Shown: piece by piece, positions 24,685 to 36,359 of the stretch
Position numbering within the stretch: position 1 is the stretch's first letter
Layout of the letters: the number at the start of each line of letters is the position of its first letter
Source of the DNA: Bryum argenteum
Lineage: Eukaryota; Streptophyta; Bryopsida; Bryales; Bryaceae
Assembly (NCBI GenBank): GCA_037043015.1
Contig: CM073322.1
Coordinates: 33,377,364 to 33,441,363, forward strand
Direction: 5' to 3'
DNA length: 64,000 nucleotides
Notes under the pieces: generated by a model
Databases searched by the model: none
The model's input: the letters and a program-made list of their open reading frames with translations, nothing else
What the model was told of the DNA's origin: nothing
Program-made: the position numbers and the translations under genes

Positions 24685-27600
24685 GCGTTGTGCGGGGAGG
24701 GGCATGTGGGGGATTGGGAGGGAGGGTATGATAGGAGCAGTTGTTAGTTGGCGACAGTGGAGTGATGTACCGGGAATGAAAGGCATGAACGGATGCATGG
24801 CGTCACTGGACGACGATGGCACGGAGCCACTTCGCCAGTGCGATACCGCGCGAAGTGGACAACTGTGCCGGTCAGCTGAGTGTATAGCAAATTCCTTTGA
24901 AGAATAGTGTGCAGGTACAGGCTGAAGAGGATGGATCCTCCAGATTAGCGACAAGATTACGGTGTTCCTTGTCCAATTTCGGGGAACAAGGATACACGCC
25001 AGAAATACAGAAAAAGAGAGGGAGCCATGTATAGGGGAAGGCTGTGGACTCGCCGGCTGTTGAACAAGGCATCAGTCCTTTGGCATCCCCTGGTTACAGG
25101 ATACTAAAACTGCGGAGAAGATGGTGTAGGAACGAGTAGGTCATGTTAGGTGCAGCAGAGAGGCCGAACGTGGTCTCTCGCTTGCTAGTCCTCTGTAAAA
25201 TTCACAGTTATGGTAGTTGCTGGAAGAGAGGTGGAGCTTGGGTGCGATCCTCGCCGTTCCCTGTTCCCGAATACAAAGATTGAATCTGCCGCCCAGTCCA
25301 CTGGTAGGCCGTTGGGGTCTTCTTCCTCGGAAGTTTTGTAAAAGCTCCCTGCCTCATGGTCCGGACGTAATAAGAAGTTCACTTTCACTTTTTGCATGTC
25401 TCCGATTCTCCTCACTCCCGGTCCCCTCCTATGGGTTCTTCAACAGAATTTGCTATCGGATGTACTAACATGGTGCTCCACCACTCAAACCAAACTTTCT
25501 ACAGTGATCGGGACCGCAATTCAAGAAGATTAAGATGCGATCGACAACTACTTCCTACGATACCAGATTTGAGAGGAGGCAAACGTGCACTGTTGTACCA
25601 CTTGTGGGCCGTGGAGCGGGTCCAAACTGCAACAACTCAGATGGGTGGACGACCTGAAGGAGACGACGACAAAGCTGACGTTCGAGAAAGTCAGAACTTG
25701 TCGGGTTATGTCGGAGCCTCCTCCGCCATTGGTTTACCCCTGCAGCCTTTTTTCCCGGGTGCGTAATACCGATGTGAGATGCATCCTCATTGGCCATCTT
25801 TTGGAATTGATTTTCATTGAGACCACCGGCCATTTACTTTTTTCTCTGGCTGAGATTGCAGAACGCAGAACAGGAGCGATTGGGCCATCGAAGAAGCGGA
25901 AGGTTTGCCATGTGACCATTCCCATTATTTTATTGAACTGAAAGGAAGCAAGCAAGCATCAGGCATCCTCTGTTTGCTGAGTGGTAGGCCCAGAGAGTGT
26001 ATAATAATTCAGACAGGGTTTGGGTGTAGGACAAGAGGCTCCAACAAATTAGGGGCGAGATGTATGGAAAGTGCAGGCGCTGGGCTCCTCCATCCTCCCC
26101 AGTCTGAGCATCACATCCGGGCGAAATCGAGGACCGCAAAACAAGATTTCTGCTGCAACGTGGCTATTTCTTCCAGCCAACCAGTGTTCTTCTGGTACTT
26201 CTGGAATTCTGGGATGGCTGGCCCGGTCCTCCCTTCCTTTCCTTGCCTCCCTCTCATTTGCCACGCCATGCCCCGTTTGGGGCTCACGGCCTTACCCTTT
26301 TTTGACGCGTTACCACTCTACCCCCTCTCCATTCAATGTTACCTCTCTTTGTACTTGTTTCACCCTCCCAACTCCCACGTCTTATCAATTGCTTCAATCT
26401 TGCCTCTGTTACTGATATCTGGGGATAAATCTACCATGACTTGGTCACATGTATTTTATTCATGGACAAGCCCCAGTCACAAGATGGCCGAATTATCACA
26501 AAATTCCATCTTACTCTCTTGAACCAACATTCTTAACAACAAAATCAATATAAGAACACCACATGGAATGGAAGTCCACATTTTACAAGGGAGAACGAGC
26601 TAAATGATAATATCTCAACAAAGGAATACTCTTAACCACAAATTAACTCAATCTCCTTGAGCATTAAACTCTTGGGGTTATTTTTTAAATAGGGGGTAAC
26701 GAAAGTGTTTCTTCGGTATGAATATAATTATAATAAAATAAATATCAGGGTGGGCATGATATGTTAAAAATCCATGGTATTCGTTTGTAATTACTGTAGG
26801 AAATATCATACTGGCAATTCAAATGTGACGTGGACATGGCAGTCATGGTTATCAAATGGTGGTATTTTTTGGTTCCTAAGTGAAGGTGATACTGACTTCT
26901 ATTCTAGGAAATATTAGATAAGTAGCAAACACCAAGTTGGTGAGTTTCCTGTTTTTCTTCAACCAGAAAAACATTTGGGTTGAGTTTGCAGAAACTTATC
27001 ATTTTTTATGATGATGCATATGGAGTCCATGCAGACAAAAAGTGAAAATTGGAGGTAAAAGAACACTTCTTGCACGTGTTAATATTTCTTACTGCGATTG
27101 ATTGCATGTACCTTGCTGTTGCGCCATTCATTCAATCTTGAGGGCTCTTTTTTGCAGCATAGCATGAAGATAATGTGCAAAGGGTGAGCTCGAGGAATGT
27201 TCATGACAATCCCAAACTTTGAGGTGCGGGTCCCCGCCCCGCCCCGCCCCGCCCGGTGGGGTTCCATGGTCGGTTTTCACTGAGTGGTCGGTGTTGACAA
27301 TGTCTTCGTAACTGGGAGAGCAGAGCAGGCCTTGTTATGTCTCGGTCAGGCCATGCAAGTTGAAAAGTCCAGTCTCTTCCATCTGGTCCGCATGTATGTG
27401 TACAACATGGATCCATGTTGATGTTGGGAATGAATCTTTAACTATGTTTGTGGAATCGATTCCTAGGAATCCATTTGACCATCACTGAAGCAGCCGGTTG
27501 CCTGCACTCTCATCCTAAATTGCACTCTCATCCTAAATTGATAGAAATTCACGTGGAGGAATTTTGCAATTGTTGTGAAAATTTTGAAATTAGTTTGGTC

Positions 27601-28019
27601 TCTAGTTAGCCTAGTTGTTACTAAATATAGACAATATGAAGTTGGAACTTTATGAAGATTGTAGAGTTTTCCCATACCTTTCCGAAATGCCATTTCATGC
27701 TTCAAATTCCTCACACTCTACAGTTAAATTGTGAAAACTAACCAAAATTGCCCAAACACCGACACTTTTCCTCCTCTAAAGCCGGGACAAATCTGGCTTC
27801 GCCGAACATGGCTGAGGAAGCTCTTGTACTACTCTTTATTTTGCAGTGATGTCTCTCTTTATTTGTGTCAAAAAAAGAAAAAAAGAAAAAAAAGAAAACA
27901 TGAGGCACTATATCAACAAGTACACCACATGTGGCAATTTACACCTAGGGTGGGTGTAAAACGCCACATTCGCATTTACTTCGGGTGTATTCATGTGGTA
28001 TACTCAAGCCACTCTTATG
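24685..28019. other. 3' flank of the YTH gene and intergenic DNA, no further gene seen
   Basis: The first few hundred bases are presumably 3' UTR. 25.1-26.4 kb keeps a gene-like composition but no frame shows a conserved domain or a convincing exon chain. A ccccg-type tandem run lies at 27,232-27,255, and an 18-bp direct duplication (gcactctcatcctaaatt) at about 27,502-27,539. AT-rich from 26.5 kb. Confidence 0.45.
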
Positions 28020-28308
28020 CTACACTAAATAGTGCATTCAGTGTGAGGCACAGTAATTGCAAACATCACTCTAAAAATTAAAAAACTACTTATGGGAAAA
28101 AACACTAAATGTAAATTCTCACAGTATTTATGAAGAATAGTAACATCTTGACATCGTGATCTTTTAAGATATGAATATTTAGTGTGAGTAAGGAAATGAA
28201 ATTTGAGGTGAAAGGTGACGACACATGTACCGCCTATACAAATCAACAAATGTAGTAAGGGTAAGCACATAATCTATCACTTCACTCTAAATACACTATT
28301 TAGTGTAG
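28020..28308. mobile_element. Small inverted-repeat element (MITE-like)
   Basis: 289 bp with terminal inverted repeats: ctacactaaatagtgcattc at 28,020 and, inwards from the right end, ctacactaaatagtgtattt at 28,308. About 24 of the first 27 positions match. The target duplication is ambiguous (ta possible). The superfamily is not assigned. Non-coding. Confidence 0.5.
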
Positions 28309-28585
28309 GGTATGGTCACATGCTAAACCACTCTTCCATGCATATAGATAGAACAAGTAGTGTGGAAATGATTCCCACACGTAGCAAATCCAGTGTCAGA
28401 ATGCCAGTCTAGTCTAGAATCTACACCCACAGTACATTCTGAACAGCGTGAAGCCAAAGTCTTGCACATGACAGTCTTGTTTCGCAGGACTTGGCAGTCA
28501 TTTGCATTTGGAGCTTTTATTGCCAGAGACACAAGGATCTTCTGGCCCAATTTGGAAGTTTACACATGTAGAAGTACGCAAACAC

Positions 28586-29027
28586 TTAACCCCTGAGAGC
28601 CCAATCAACCAGTTTATGGTCGATTCCGAACTTTGAGGAGCTATACCCGGTTAAAAAGAGGATTTATTTTTGAATTTCCAGAAGTTTGGTGAGTTGAGAA
28701 TCACATCCAATTTACAGAACCTTGTTTGGATTCATAGATTGTTCACAATAAGCATTCGATCACAAACACGACAAGGTTTTCTTGATGTTAAGAAACTTAC
28801 TATTTTGAGGAACTAATGGTGTTCCTTCTAAGTTATTGATTATTGAAGTTTTAACCTCTTTGATTCATTATTAAACAAATATCTACTATTTTAGGAAATT
28901 TAACGGTATTGATGTGATTTAAGGTATTCAAATTGTTTTTGGAGCAGTTCTTTATAAGTGTTTAGGATTGCATATTTTATAACACACCCAATTTTTTCTT
29001 CAAACCCCTCAGGCCTTTAGGGGTTAA
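28586..29027. mobile_element. Complete TTAA-CCCC element, family C
   Basis: 442 bp from TTAA at 28,586 to TTAA at 29,024-29,027. The left end reads TTAA-CCCCTGAGAGCC and the right end, inwards, TTAA-CCCCTAAAGGCC. Same terminal architecture as family A but a different interior. Non-coding. Confidence 0.7.
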
Positions 29028-29276
29028 AGTGAGAGGGCCTCAAAAACCACCAAAATTGCTCTCGTCCAATGCAAGATGAGAATTTTCAAATTCCGTTGTG
29101 TTGTGTTTTGAGATATGTAACCGCAATATCTACTACGTAACTGTAAATTTACAAGTATATCCAAAATTTAGATTCAATTTCCTCACCGTTTGTGCAAGCC
29201 AAATGTTCAAAGTTGCAATAGTAGGTTTTCTCCCTTGTTGTAGAATGAAAGAGCGATGTTTTAAGTGCTCAAAGAA

Positions 29277-29320
29277 CTTGAATCTGACTTTCTACTCGTC
29301 AAATGAAAGTCAGATTCAAG
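29277..29320. repeat. Perfect 16-bp stem hairpin
   Basis: cttgaatctgactttc, then a 12-nt spacer, then gaaagtcagattcaag, with no mismatches. It is isolated in AT-rich intergenic DNA between two TTAA elements. The role is unknown. Confidence 0.8.
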
Positions 29321-29576
29321 AATATGCTCATAAAGTATACCTCACAAGTCCCGTAAATTGTAAAGAAAAGCTTGAATTTTCACATTTTCAAATACAATGT
29401 AGGTTTTTGGCAATGAAAAAAAAAAAGGCAAATGCCAAACTATGGTAATAAGAATCCAAAGTGTCAAAACATGTATTTGTATCTCATTTAAATGTATAGT
29501 AAAACAAAAGTAAAGTTCCAATTTATGGTGAATTTTTGAAGTTTCTGCAATTTAAATAATTCTTTTTAAGTCGAAT

Positions 29577-30514
29577 TTAACCCCTAAAGATCCACGGACA
29601 CCAAAGTGGAGGTTTCCTATTTCGGGCAGCCTAGATGAAGGGGTTAAAAGTTATATTTTTTCCTAAATTTTTTACTGGGTACTCCTTACACCGCAAAGTG
29701 CACGTGGTAAAATTTTCAAATCCAAATTCCAATTTTAGAACCTTCATGTAGAAATTTTAGGTTTGAAGTCCAAAAAGAGAAGTTTAAATTTAGTCTTTTT
29801 TTGAATTTTTTTTTTGGAAATATGTTCATGAACAAATCACTACTTGAGTTCCAAAGTGACCCAAGTCAAAAAGTTTGTCAATTTCACAAGGGCAACCCTC
29901 AAAAATTACAAAAACAATCTTCACAATTTCTAGTAATTTATGAATTAACTCTTACAAAATTTGTCAAAATTTAAGGTTTTGGAATTTTCTCAAATTTTTT
30001 TTTCTCGAGTTTCACAAACTCATAAAGGCACCTACTCGCTGTTGGGATCTTCAATTAAGCCAAATATATTGAATGAAATGCATGTTTTACTATATCGTTG
30101 TTTTTAGACCTTCTTTTACAAAATAATTTGCATGAAGGTCACAAAAATGGAATGAGTTTCCAAAATTGTGCATGAGCGTACCCAAATTGAATACCCATAT
30201 GAAAAAAAATATGGGAATTATGTTTGGGGTAACAATCTTCAATTTTCTCGTTGCTCCATGGAAACAATGTCTCACAAGCAATGCCCGAAAAAACTTTTGC
30301 ACCAACTTTGAATGTTATGATCTCACAAATGATAAAGATCCAACGATTTAAATTTCACATGGTAGTAGTGATAGTAGGTAGGGTTGAGATCTTACGGTTG
30401 AAAGTACAGATAAACAATAAAAAATTTGACCATGTCTCAATTCGAACAAGGTGGTAGAAAATCGCAGTTTTTGGTTTTGGAAGTCCAAAAAACACTTGGA
30501 TTTTTAGGGTTTAA
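29577..30514 (+). mobile_element. Complete TTAA-CCCC element, family B
   Basis: 938 bp from TTAA-CCCCTAAAGATCC (29,577) to ttggatttttagggt-TTAA (30,511-30,514). The right terminus has drifted by one base. It shares its interior with 10,080-10,499, part of 38,330-38,720, 40,530-40,580, and, in reverse, 58,078-58,637. Short open frames inside are chance. Confidence 0.65.
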
Positions 30515-30885
30515 GAATAAATGATGATGTACTGGAGTTTCGGGCAGATTTCTACATGTCCTAATTGCACTTTTCAATTCTAACAACAACTATCACCTAA
30601 ATTTTGAGGAGTTTTTAGTGTTGCTAGTTGGTGAGCCTAGGATTGTGAGCTTGCAAGCATTAGAGCCTACAAAAGTATACGGAAATAGAAGGTGATTTGG
30701 ACGTACATCTTAGAGAGCAGATCATAAAGTCAATTAGTTAGAACCTATTTTTTAAAGATTTAAGTTGATCTTATATATGCATTCTAAAGCAGTGAGAATT
30801 ATTTTAAAAACTTGTTTCATGAATATTGACCTGGGTTTGGTTAGCAATGAATTATTCTACAATAATAATGATTATGACCGTATGT

Positions 30886-31882
30886 TTAACCCCTAACTGT
30901 CCGTGTGTTTTTGGGAGCTTGAAAGTAGGAAACTTGTCTTTGAGGGTAGGGTATGCCAAGAATTACAAATATGACCACATTCCTTGAGAAAATACGCCGA
31001 TACCTACATAATGTTAGAAATCTAGATGCTTACAAAATCTTAGACAATTAAAAGCTTGTTTATAGAAAATGACATTATTGTTTCTAAAATGTTAAAATCT
31101 TGGAGCCTACAAAATGTTAGACAATTGAAAGTTTGCATAATTGTAAGGATGTTAGAAATTTGAATGCTTGTAAAAATGTACAAGACTTAGTTGTTTATAA
31201 AATGTTAGACGCATTGCCTAGGGGCCTTAAACGTACAGCTTGGGGGCTCCACACGCATTGCTATGAGGTGGACAATTGAAAGCTTGTAAAGTTCTAAGGA
31301 TGTAAGAAAATTGAATGCTTGTAAAAAGTAAAGACAATATTGTTTCTAAAATGTTATAAACTTGGAGCTTATAAAATGAAAGCTTGTAAAATTCTAATGA
31401 TGTTAGAGTGTTGATTGTCTAAAGAATGTGAGATGGAATCAACCATTGTTGAAAAATTAATCTATTACATATTGATGATGAAGTAGGACAAGTCTTAATC
31501 AATGGAGTTTCAATTCAAATGCTTGCAAACGGTGGTTTGGGGGTTAGTCTTGGAATTTGTATTGTCATAGTGCATTTAGTGAGAAGTGTCGTCGTTCTCT
31601 TCTAAGATCATGAATCACACGAAACTCCACTCTAACCAACTATCCTCACTTACCCAAACCTTTGCCCTAAATTTCAGCTTAGTTCTCGGTGATGCAAAGG
31701 CATACCCGAACTGCCCTTTTTGGCACAATAAAATTTGACCTCAAAGTTTTACTACATGAAGATAATAGGATTATGCACCCACTCAAATAAGTGGAGCAAA
31801 AGACATTAATTTGAACACTTTTAAGTCGCCTACTTGAAACCTTAGAAATCTGAATCAGGATTCTCAAACAATTAGGGGTTAA
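30886..31882. mobile_element. Complete TTAA-CCCC element, family D
   Basis: 997 bp from TTAA-CCCCTAACTGTCC (30,886) to the right end, which reads inwards TTAA-CCCCTAATTGTTT (31,879-31,882). The interior repeats variants of acaattgaaagcttgtaaa, atgttagaaattgaatgc and tgtttctaaaatgtta several times between 31,010 and 31,420. Non-coding. Confidence 0.65.
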
Positions 31883-32533
31883 GTTATGAACTATCAGTTC
31901 AAGTTTGTGCTATGAAATGATTTTATCAATAGATATGACCTATTGATTTAGGGCAAACATCATCATATATAAGAAAGTCAAGACTATTTAAGTTCAATTC
32001 ATCACATGAGTAATAATTGAATGACAATGTCAAATAAATTTGTTTATAATATTTGAGAAATTGTACGAATAGTTTCTTCTTGACAAACTTCTATTAAAAT
32101 CATAACAAAATGAGACATCCACATAATAGTACAAATAAGAATTGTAACACACCAAAGAACTACATTAGAGATGAAGGTGATTGAGGTAGAATGTCTTAAC
32201 CGCTAAAAATACAGCGTTTCTTGATTTTCAAGACCCAAGGCTCTAATTTTCTACCAAATTGAGTTTATGAAGCTAAATTTTTACAAACAAAAACAATACT
32301 TTAGATTTAAATGTAACAATTTAGGATAGTTCAAAAAATTCCAAGAAAATTCAAATTTATGAGCAAGGGTTGAAATTTCATGCTAATCATTTATCTAATG
32401 TTGTACCAAGGTTTTTTCAAACAATTACGAGTATTATGAAGTCATATCTCTTATCAATTTGGAAATTTGTGTTGTACCTCATAGTACTTGCATAAAATTT
32501 ATATAGCCAAATCTTAATGTCAGCACTGTCAAC

Positions 32534-32613
32534 TTAACCATTAAACGCCCAACCCCTCTGAAAATACACTAAAAAGCATGCCCGAGGGGCATGCTTGGGC
32601 GTTTAAGGGTTAA
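32534..32613. mobile_element. 80-bp TTAA-ended mini-element
   Basis: TTAA-CCATTAAACGCCCAA on the left (32,534) and, inwards from the right (32,613), TTAA-CCCTTAAACGCCCAA. The centre contains gcatgcccgaggggcatgc, itself nearly palindromic, so the entire 80 bp can fold. Smallest member of the TTAA-CC class here. Confidence 0.65.
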
Positions 32614-33707
32614 TACCATATGTAGAGATGGTATCTGTTCATCAAATTATATGCATATGAACCATTATTTTTCTTTCATAAATTTATCTTCATGAAACCC
32701 TTAAAAATCTCTATTTTAACTTCTCACATTTGGTAAAGCAGCACTTTCCCATTAAAAGATTTCAAATTTTCAGAATTAACCAAAGGTATAGTCATCAGAA
32801 AAAATTATCTCTTTAATTTGTATATTTTTAAGCATAAAATTAATATACCTTGGATTTATTACAGATAATAAAAAAATAACAAGTAAACATCTCATTTAAT
32901 GTATACAAGAAAAAAAATAAATTATACAACAAAACATAATGCTTTATAAGTACAAATCTCAAAACTCAAATTTTCTTTTTTACCAAATGATTCTCATAAA
33001 AATATATGAACATTTAAATGGGTACACATACCTTGCCTACATAATAATGGTCAACAAAGACCCACAACGCGATAATGCAATTTAACGAAGAAAGACATGA
33101 AGGTAGCAATGTAAGTTAACAACCAACTCATAATTGAGTAAAGTTCATTTATTGACTCTTGTAACTAACTTTGTTGTTCTTGCTATTACTTTGTTCTTTG
33201 TCACAACTATTGGTTGAATTTTAATGAAGGGATGTCTAAGCGAAATGATCAACGTTTGTCGACAATCACATATGACAAGATAAGCTCTAAACAATAGGTC
33301 GGGTCAGGAAATACAACCATGAGCCCTTCCGAACATAAGACTTTTAAGACAAAATAAAAGAGAATACATCTATACATAAACATGCACGATCTCATTCAAC
33401 AATAGCAACATACGCCAATGATATATTTGTAATAAAATTAGAAAGAAAACATAAAGAATGTACAAGTGTGATTATTTAAAGTTCCACAACACAACCCTTA
33501 ACCATTCAAATGACCAATTTGGGCTCATCATTCCTACTTTTTAGGCAAACTAGGCACTTTATAATCAATCATATTTCATATTGTGACTTTAATTTTCTAG
33601 ACATTCCACCTTATTTTTAAATTAAAAAAAAAAAAAAACATCAAGAATATAAGAACATTTTTAAACATTAATAATACCATTTTATATTAATCTCAATGTT
33701 GCATATC
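32614..33707. other. AT-rich intergenic DNA, nothing recognised
   Basis: No frame, RNA gene or clear repeat boundary was found. Confidence 0.5.
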
Positions 33708-33905
33708 TTAACCCCTAACTTTCCTTAAAACCTGAAATGGTTTTTGGCTCTTTTTGCAAGTGAAAGTGAAGTAGTAAATTTTAATATTTTTTGTTAATTT
33801 TTTTACAAAATATAGATATATCCAGAGTGAACATGTAGTAAAAATCTTGAAAGTAAATTCAAGTTTAGCCTTTTGTATGGCATTTTGAAGTTTTTAAGTC
33901 GAGAT
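33708..33905 (+). repeat. Left end of a TTAA-CCCC element, truncated
   Basis: TTAA-CCCCTAACTTTCC at 33,708, followed by about 190 bp loosely resembling the left part of family B/D. No matching right terminus was found. Confidence 0.45.
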
Positions 33906-34138
33906 GGGGCAGACCGGGCGGGGCTTTAGGTCAAAAGGAGATGGTCGCACGAAATGGATAATTGTGCAGTTAGCATAGGCAAATTAGGTAGAGGCGGGAG
34001 GTTTAGAGAGAGGTTTAGAGAGGAGATGCATAAGTCATGATTTCCCACGAGGCAATTGTTCACCTAACTCCTTAAATGCAGTGACCGTTCGCTCTAATTT
34101 CTATACAATCTATAAGAGGGCTCACTTGGAATGACAAT

Positions 34139-34438
34139 ATGATTATGGGAGTTCAAGATTTATCACCAAAGACTGATTTGATTCAAAATCTCACGAGTAT
34201 GAAATTCAAACAACAAACATCTCCTGCTTTCGTTCATGAGAGTAAGAATGCTGCAAAGACCGTGACCAATTATTCTTTAGACTCCGAAGCTTATGATTTA
34301 CCATGCAAAGAGAAGCTTCTCTACATTCATGATATTCTAGCATGCAAAGTTTATGCAAGTAAAGGAACAATCGAATTAGCTGGAAGGGAAGTAGCATTGT
34401 GGCTGTTACAATATTATGGCCTACTGAAGCCAGAGTAG
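34139..34438 (+). CDS. Unrecognised 99-codon open frame
   Basis: An ATG-to-TAG frame in an AT-rich setting with no homology I recognise. The sequence is not low in complexity and its C-terminal half looks helical (KEKLLYIHDILACKVYASKG). The preceding 200 bp (33,905-34,130) is less AT-rich and purine-rich. No splice context supports it. It could be chance, an exon of a decayed gene, or a transposon relic. Confidence 0.2.
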   Translation: MIMGVQDLSPKTDLIQNLTSMKFKQQTSPAFVHESKNAAKTVTNYSLDSEAYDLPCKEKLLYIHDILACKVYASKGTIELAGREVALWLLQYYGLLKPE

Positions 34439-34613
34439 GAGACAAACATTGTGACTTGCAGAAGTTCGGAAGGTCGAAAACGGAAGGAGGCGATTTGGGC
34501 CTATGGCAGGTGTGGTAAGGATTTTACACTATTCTAAATTCCTTACAGCATAGTATAGTCTACCTACGGAAAAGCAAAGTAGTATGTCGTATTGTATCTA
34601 AGGTCACATGTTA

Positions 34614-34614
<1 letters not shown>

Positions 34615-34706
<92 letters not shown>
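34615..34706. repeat. (AT)n microsatellite
   Basis: About 45 uninterrupted AT units. Likely polymorphic in length and prone to cruciform formation. Confidence 0.98.
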
Positions 34707-34710
<4 letters not shown>

Positions 34711-35967
34711 AGTATAAACTGACCTAGAGCTTGTCTAGCAGTTTTCACTCTAAAAACTCAGAGATCACTCAATTTAGGTTACTGTCCAATACCAATGCTC
34801 TAAGTCTGAACAGAACGCAGTCTCAGTCTTGTCTAGTATTCTAGGTGTGATCAATAGTTATGGTTAATAGTTCACGTTAAGTCAATAGACTCCAATGCTG
34901 ACTATCACCTAATCAAAATCTTAATGTAATATTTGAAATAATACAAATAAGTATTTGGTCAATAGATCCAGTCCCAGTATATTATATACGAAACTATTTA
35001 CAACATGCGTATCGGGCACTGTGTCAATAAGTTCAAGTGTTAGGCATGAGTGGGAATCTACCTACTTCTGTGCAACTCTCCAATCTGCTCAAGTTAATAG
35101 GTCTTTACTTATAAAACATGTATGCAAATATGCCTTGAAATAACGACACACTTAACTCAATGTTCTATTTTAACAATTTGTGCCAAATACTTAATAGTAT
35201 TCTCAAAATTAATAATGCCAAAATCCAAATCCAAGGACTTATATTTATTCAAAATTTATGTCAATAGGTCTCAACTCAATGTCAAACTAGATATTCAAAC
35301 TCTAATCACTTCTTCAAAACCAATGACAAACTCAAAACATAATTCAAACACTTGGTTCTCAAATGATTGTATATCAAACAAACTTGTCAAACCGGACTTT
35401 TCAGAAATTAATATTTCAATGTAAAATAATAATTTCTAAATTTTAACAAAAGGATCCTCTTTAGAGTAGTACAATTAGTCCGTATACTAAATTTTATAGT
35501 ATTTTGACCATACAAATTGAAACCTATATTCAATCAAAGTGAGAAGAAAATATAAAACTGAATTTCACATGGGGAGCATGTGACCGCGTGATTTGACCTA
35601 TAGCCGTACTTTTTACCCTATGGTTGTGCAAAGTTTTTCCTATAATGGTCTCCTTCGGAGACAAACATAAAGTCTCCCATATCCCTAATTTTACCATAAA
35701 AGTCCAGCGACTCAAATTTCTTCGAATCTCAATTGGATTCACGTTTATTCTTAACCCGATTCACTCTACTGACCCGAATTCTGTAGTGTAAACACAATGA
35801 TGCAATATAATATAATGGTAGCACACTGCTTAAGAATCCACGTGAAAACCTTTTTCAAAATACATACTCCATTGATACTCTTCATGTAGCTCCAAGCACT
35901 TGCAGTACCTCCGATTGCACACCTACTCTGAAGCTTGGAGAAACTGAACTTTGAGGCTTAGGCTTTA
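34707..35967. other. AT-rich intergenic DNA, no gene recognised
   Basis: 34,740-35,330 repeats short words such as tcaatag, aataggtc and caatgctc, suggesting an old tandem structure, but no unit could be defined. No coding sequence. Confidence 0.4.
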
Positions 35968-36356
35968 GAGCATTCCCACCCATCCTGAAAAACGGATAAA
36001 TTCAACTCATGTTAAGAGTCGCGGCCCTCAAAAGTGCCTCACCCATCCTGCAAAAAGGATGCACTCAACTTGTTTTGGGGTTGGAAGTTGAGGTTGACCT
36101 GCAAATTGGGGTCATTTTGAGGGGCGGAGCTCTAACCCTAAAACAAAAAAGGAGCCCACTAAAGGCCAAAGGACAAACTCCATATTCCTCTCCGATTTCC
36201 AAGGTGCCAATATAAATTCATCTTGCTTTTGTTTTTTCCTTGTTTTATCACCAAGTATAGAAGTCATGGGTGGGGCACCCGGCTTGCAAACCAAATCAAC
36301 TCAACTTATTGTGAGGATGATCCACCCTCCCTTTTCTGGGATGAGTGGTGATGCCC
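35968..36356. mobile_element. Harbinger/Tourist-like MITE
   Basis: 389 bp flanked by tta (35,965-35,967 and 36,357-36,359). The ends are gagcattcccacccatcc and, inwards from the right, gggcatcaccactcatccc. A TTA target and G(A/G)GCAT termini fit PIF/Harbinger-derived Tourist MITEs. The cacccatcctg...ggat motif is repeated at 36,046-36,060. No transposase. Confidence 0.65.
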
Positions 36357-36359
36357 TTA

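Noticed and set aside
25585..25941. Open frame with a nuclear-localisation-like GPSKKRKV
   Set aside because: No other protein features, no exon context; lies in the 3' flank of the YTH gene and is probably chance.
29098..29448. 116-codon open frame
   Set aside because: AT-biased, includes the hairpin palindrome and a poly-A-derived Lys run; no family resemblance.
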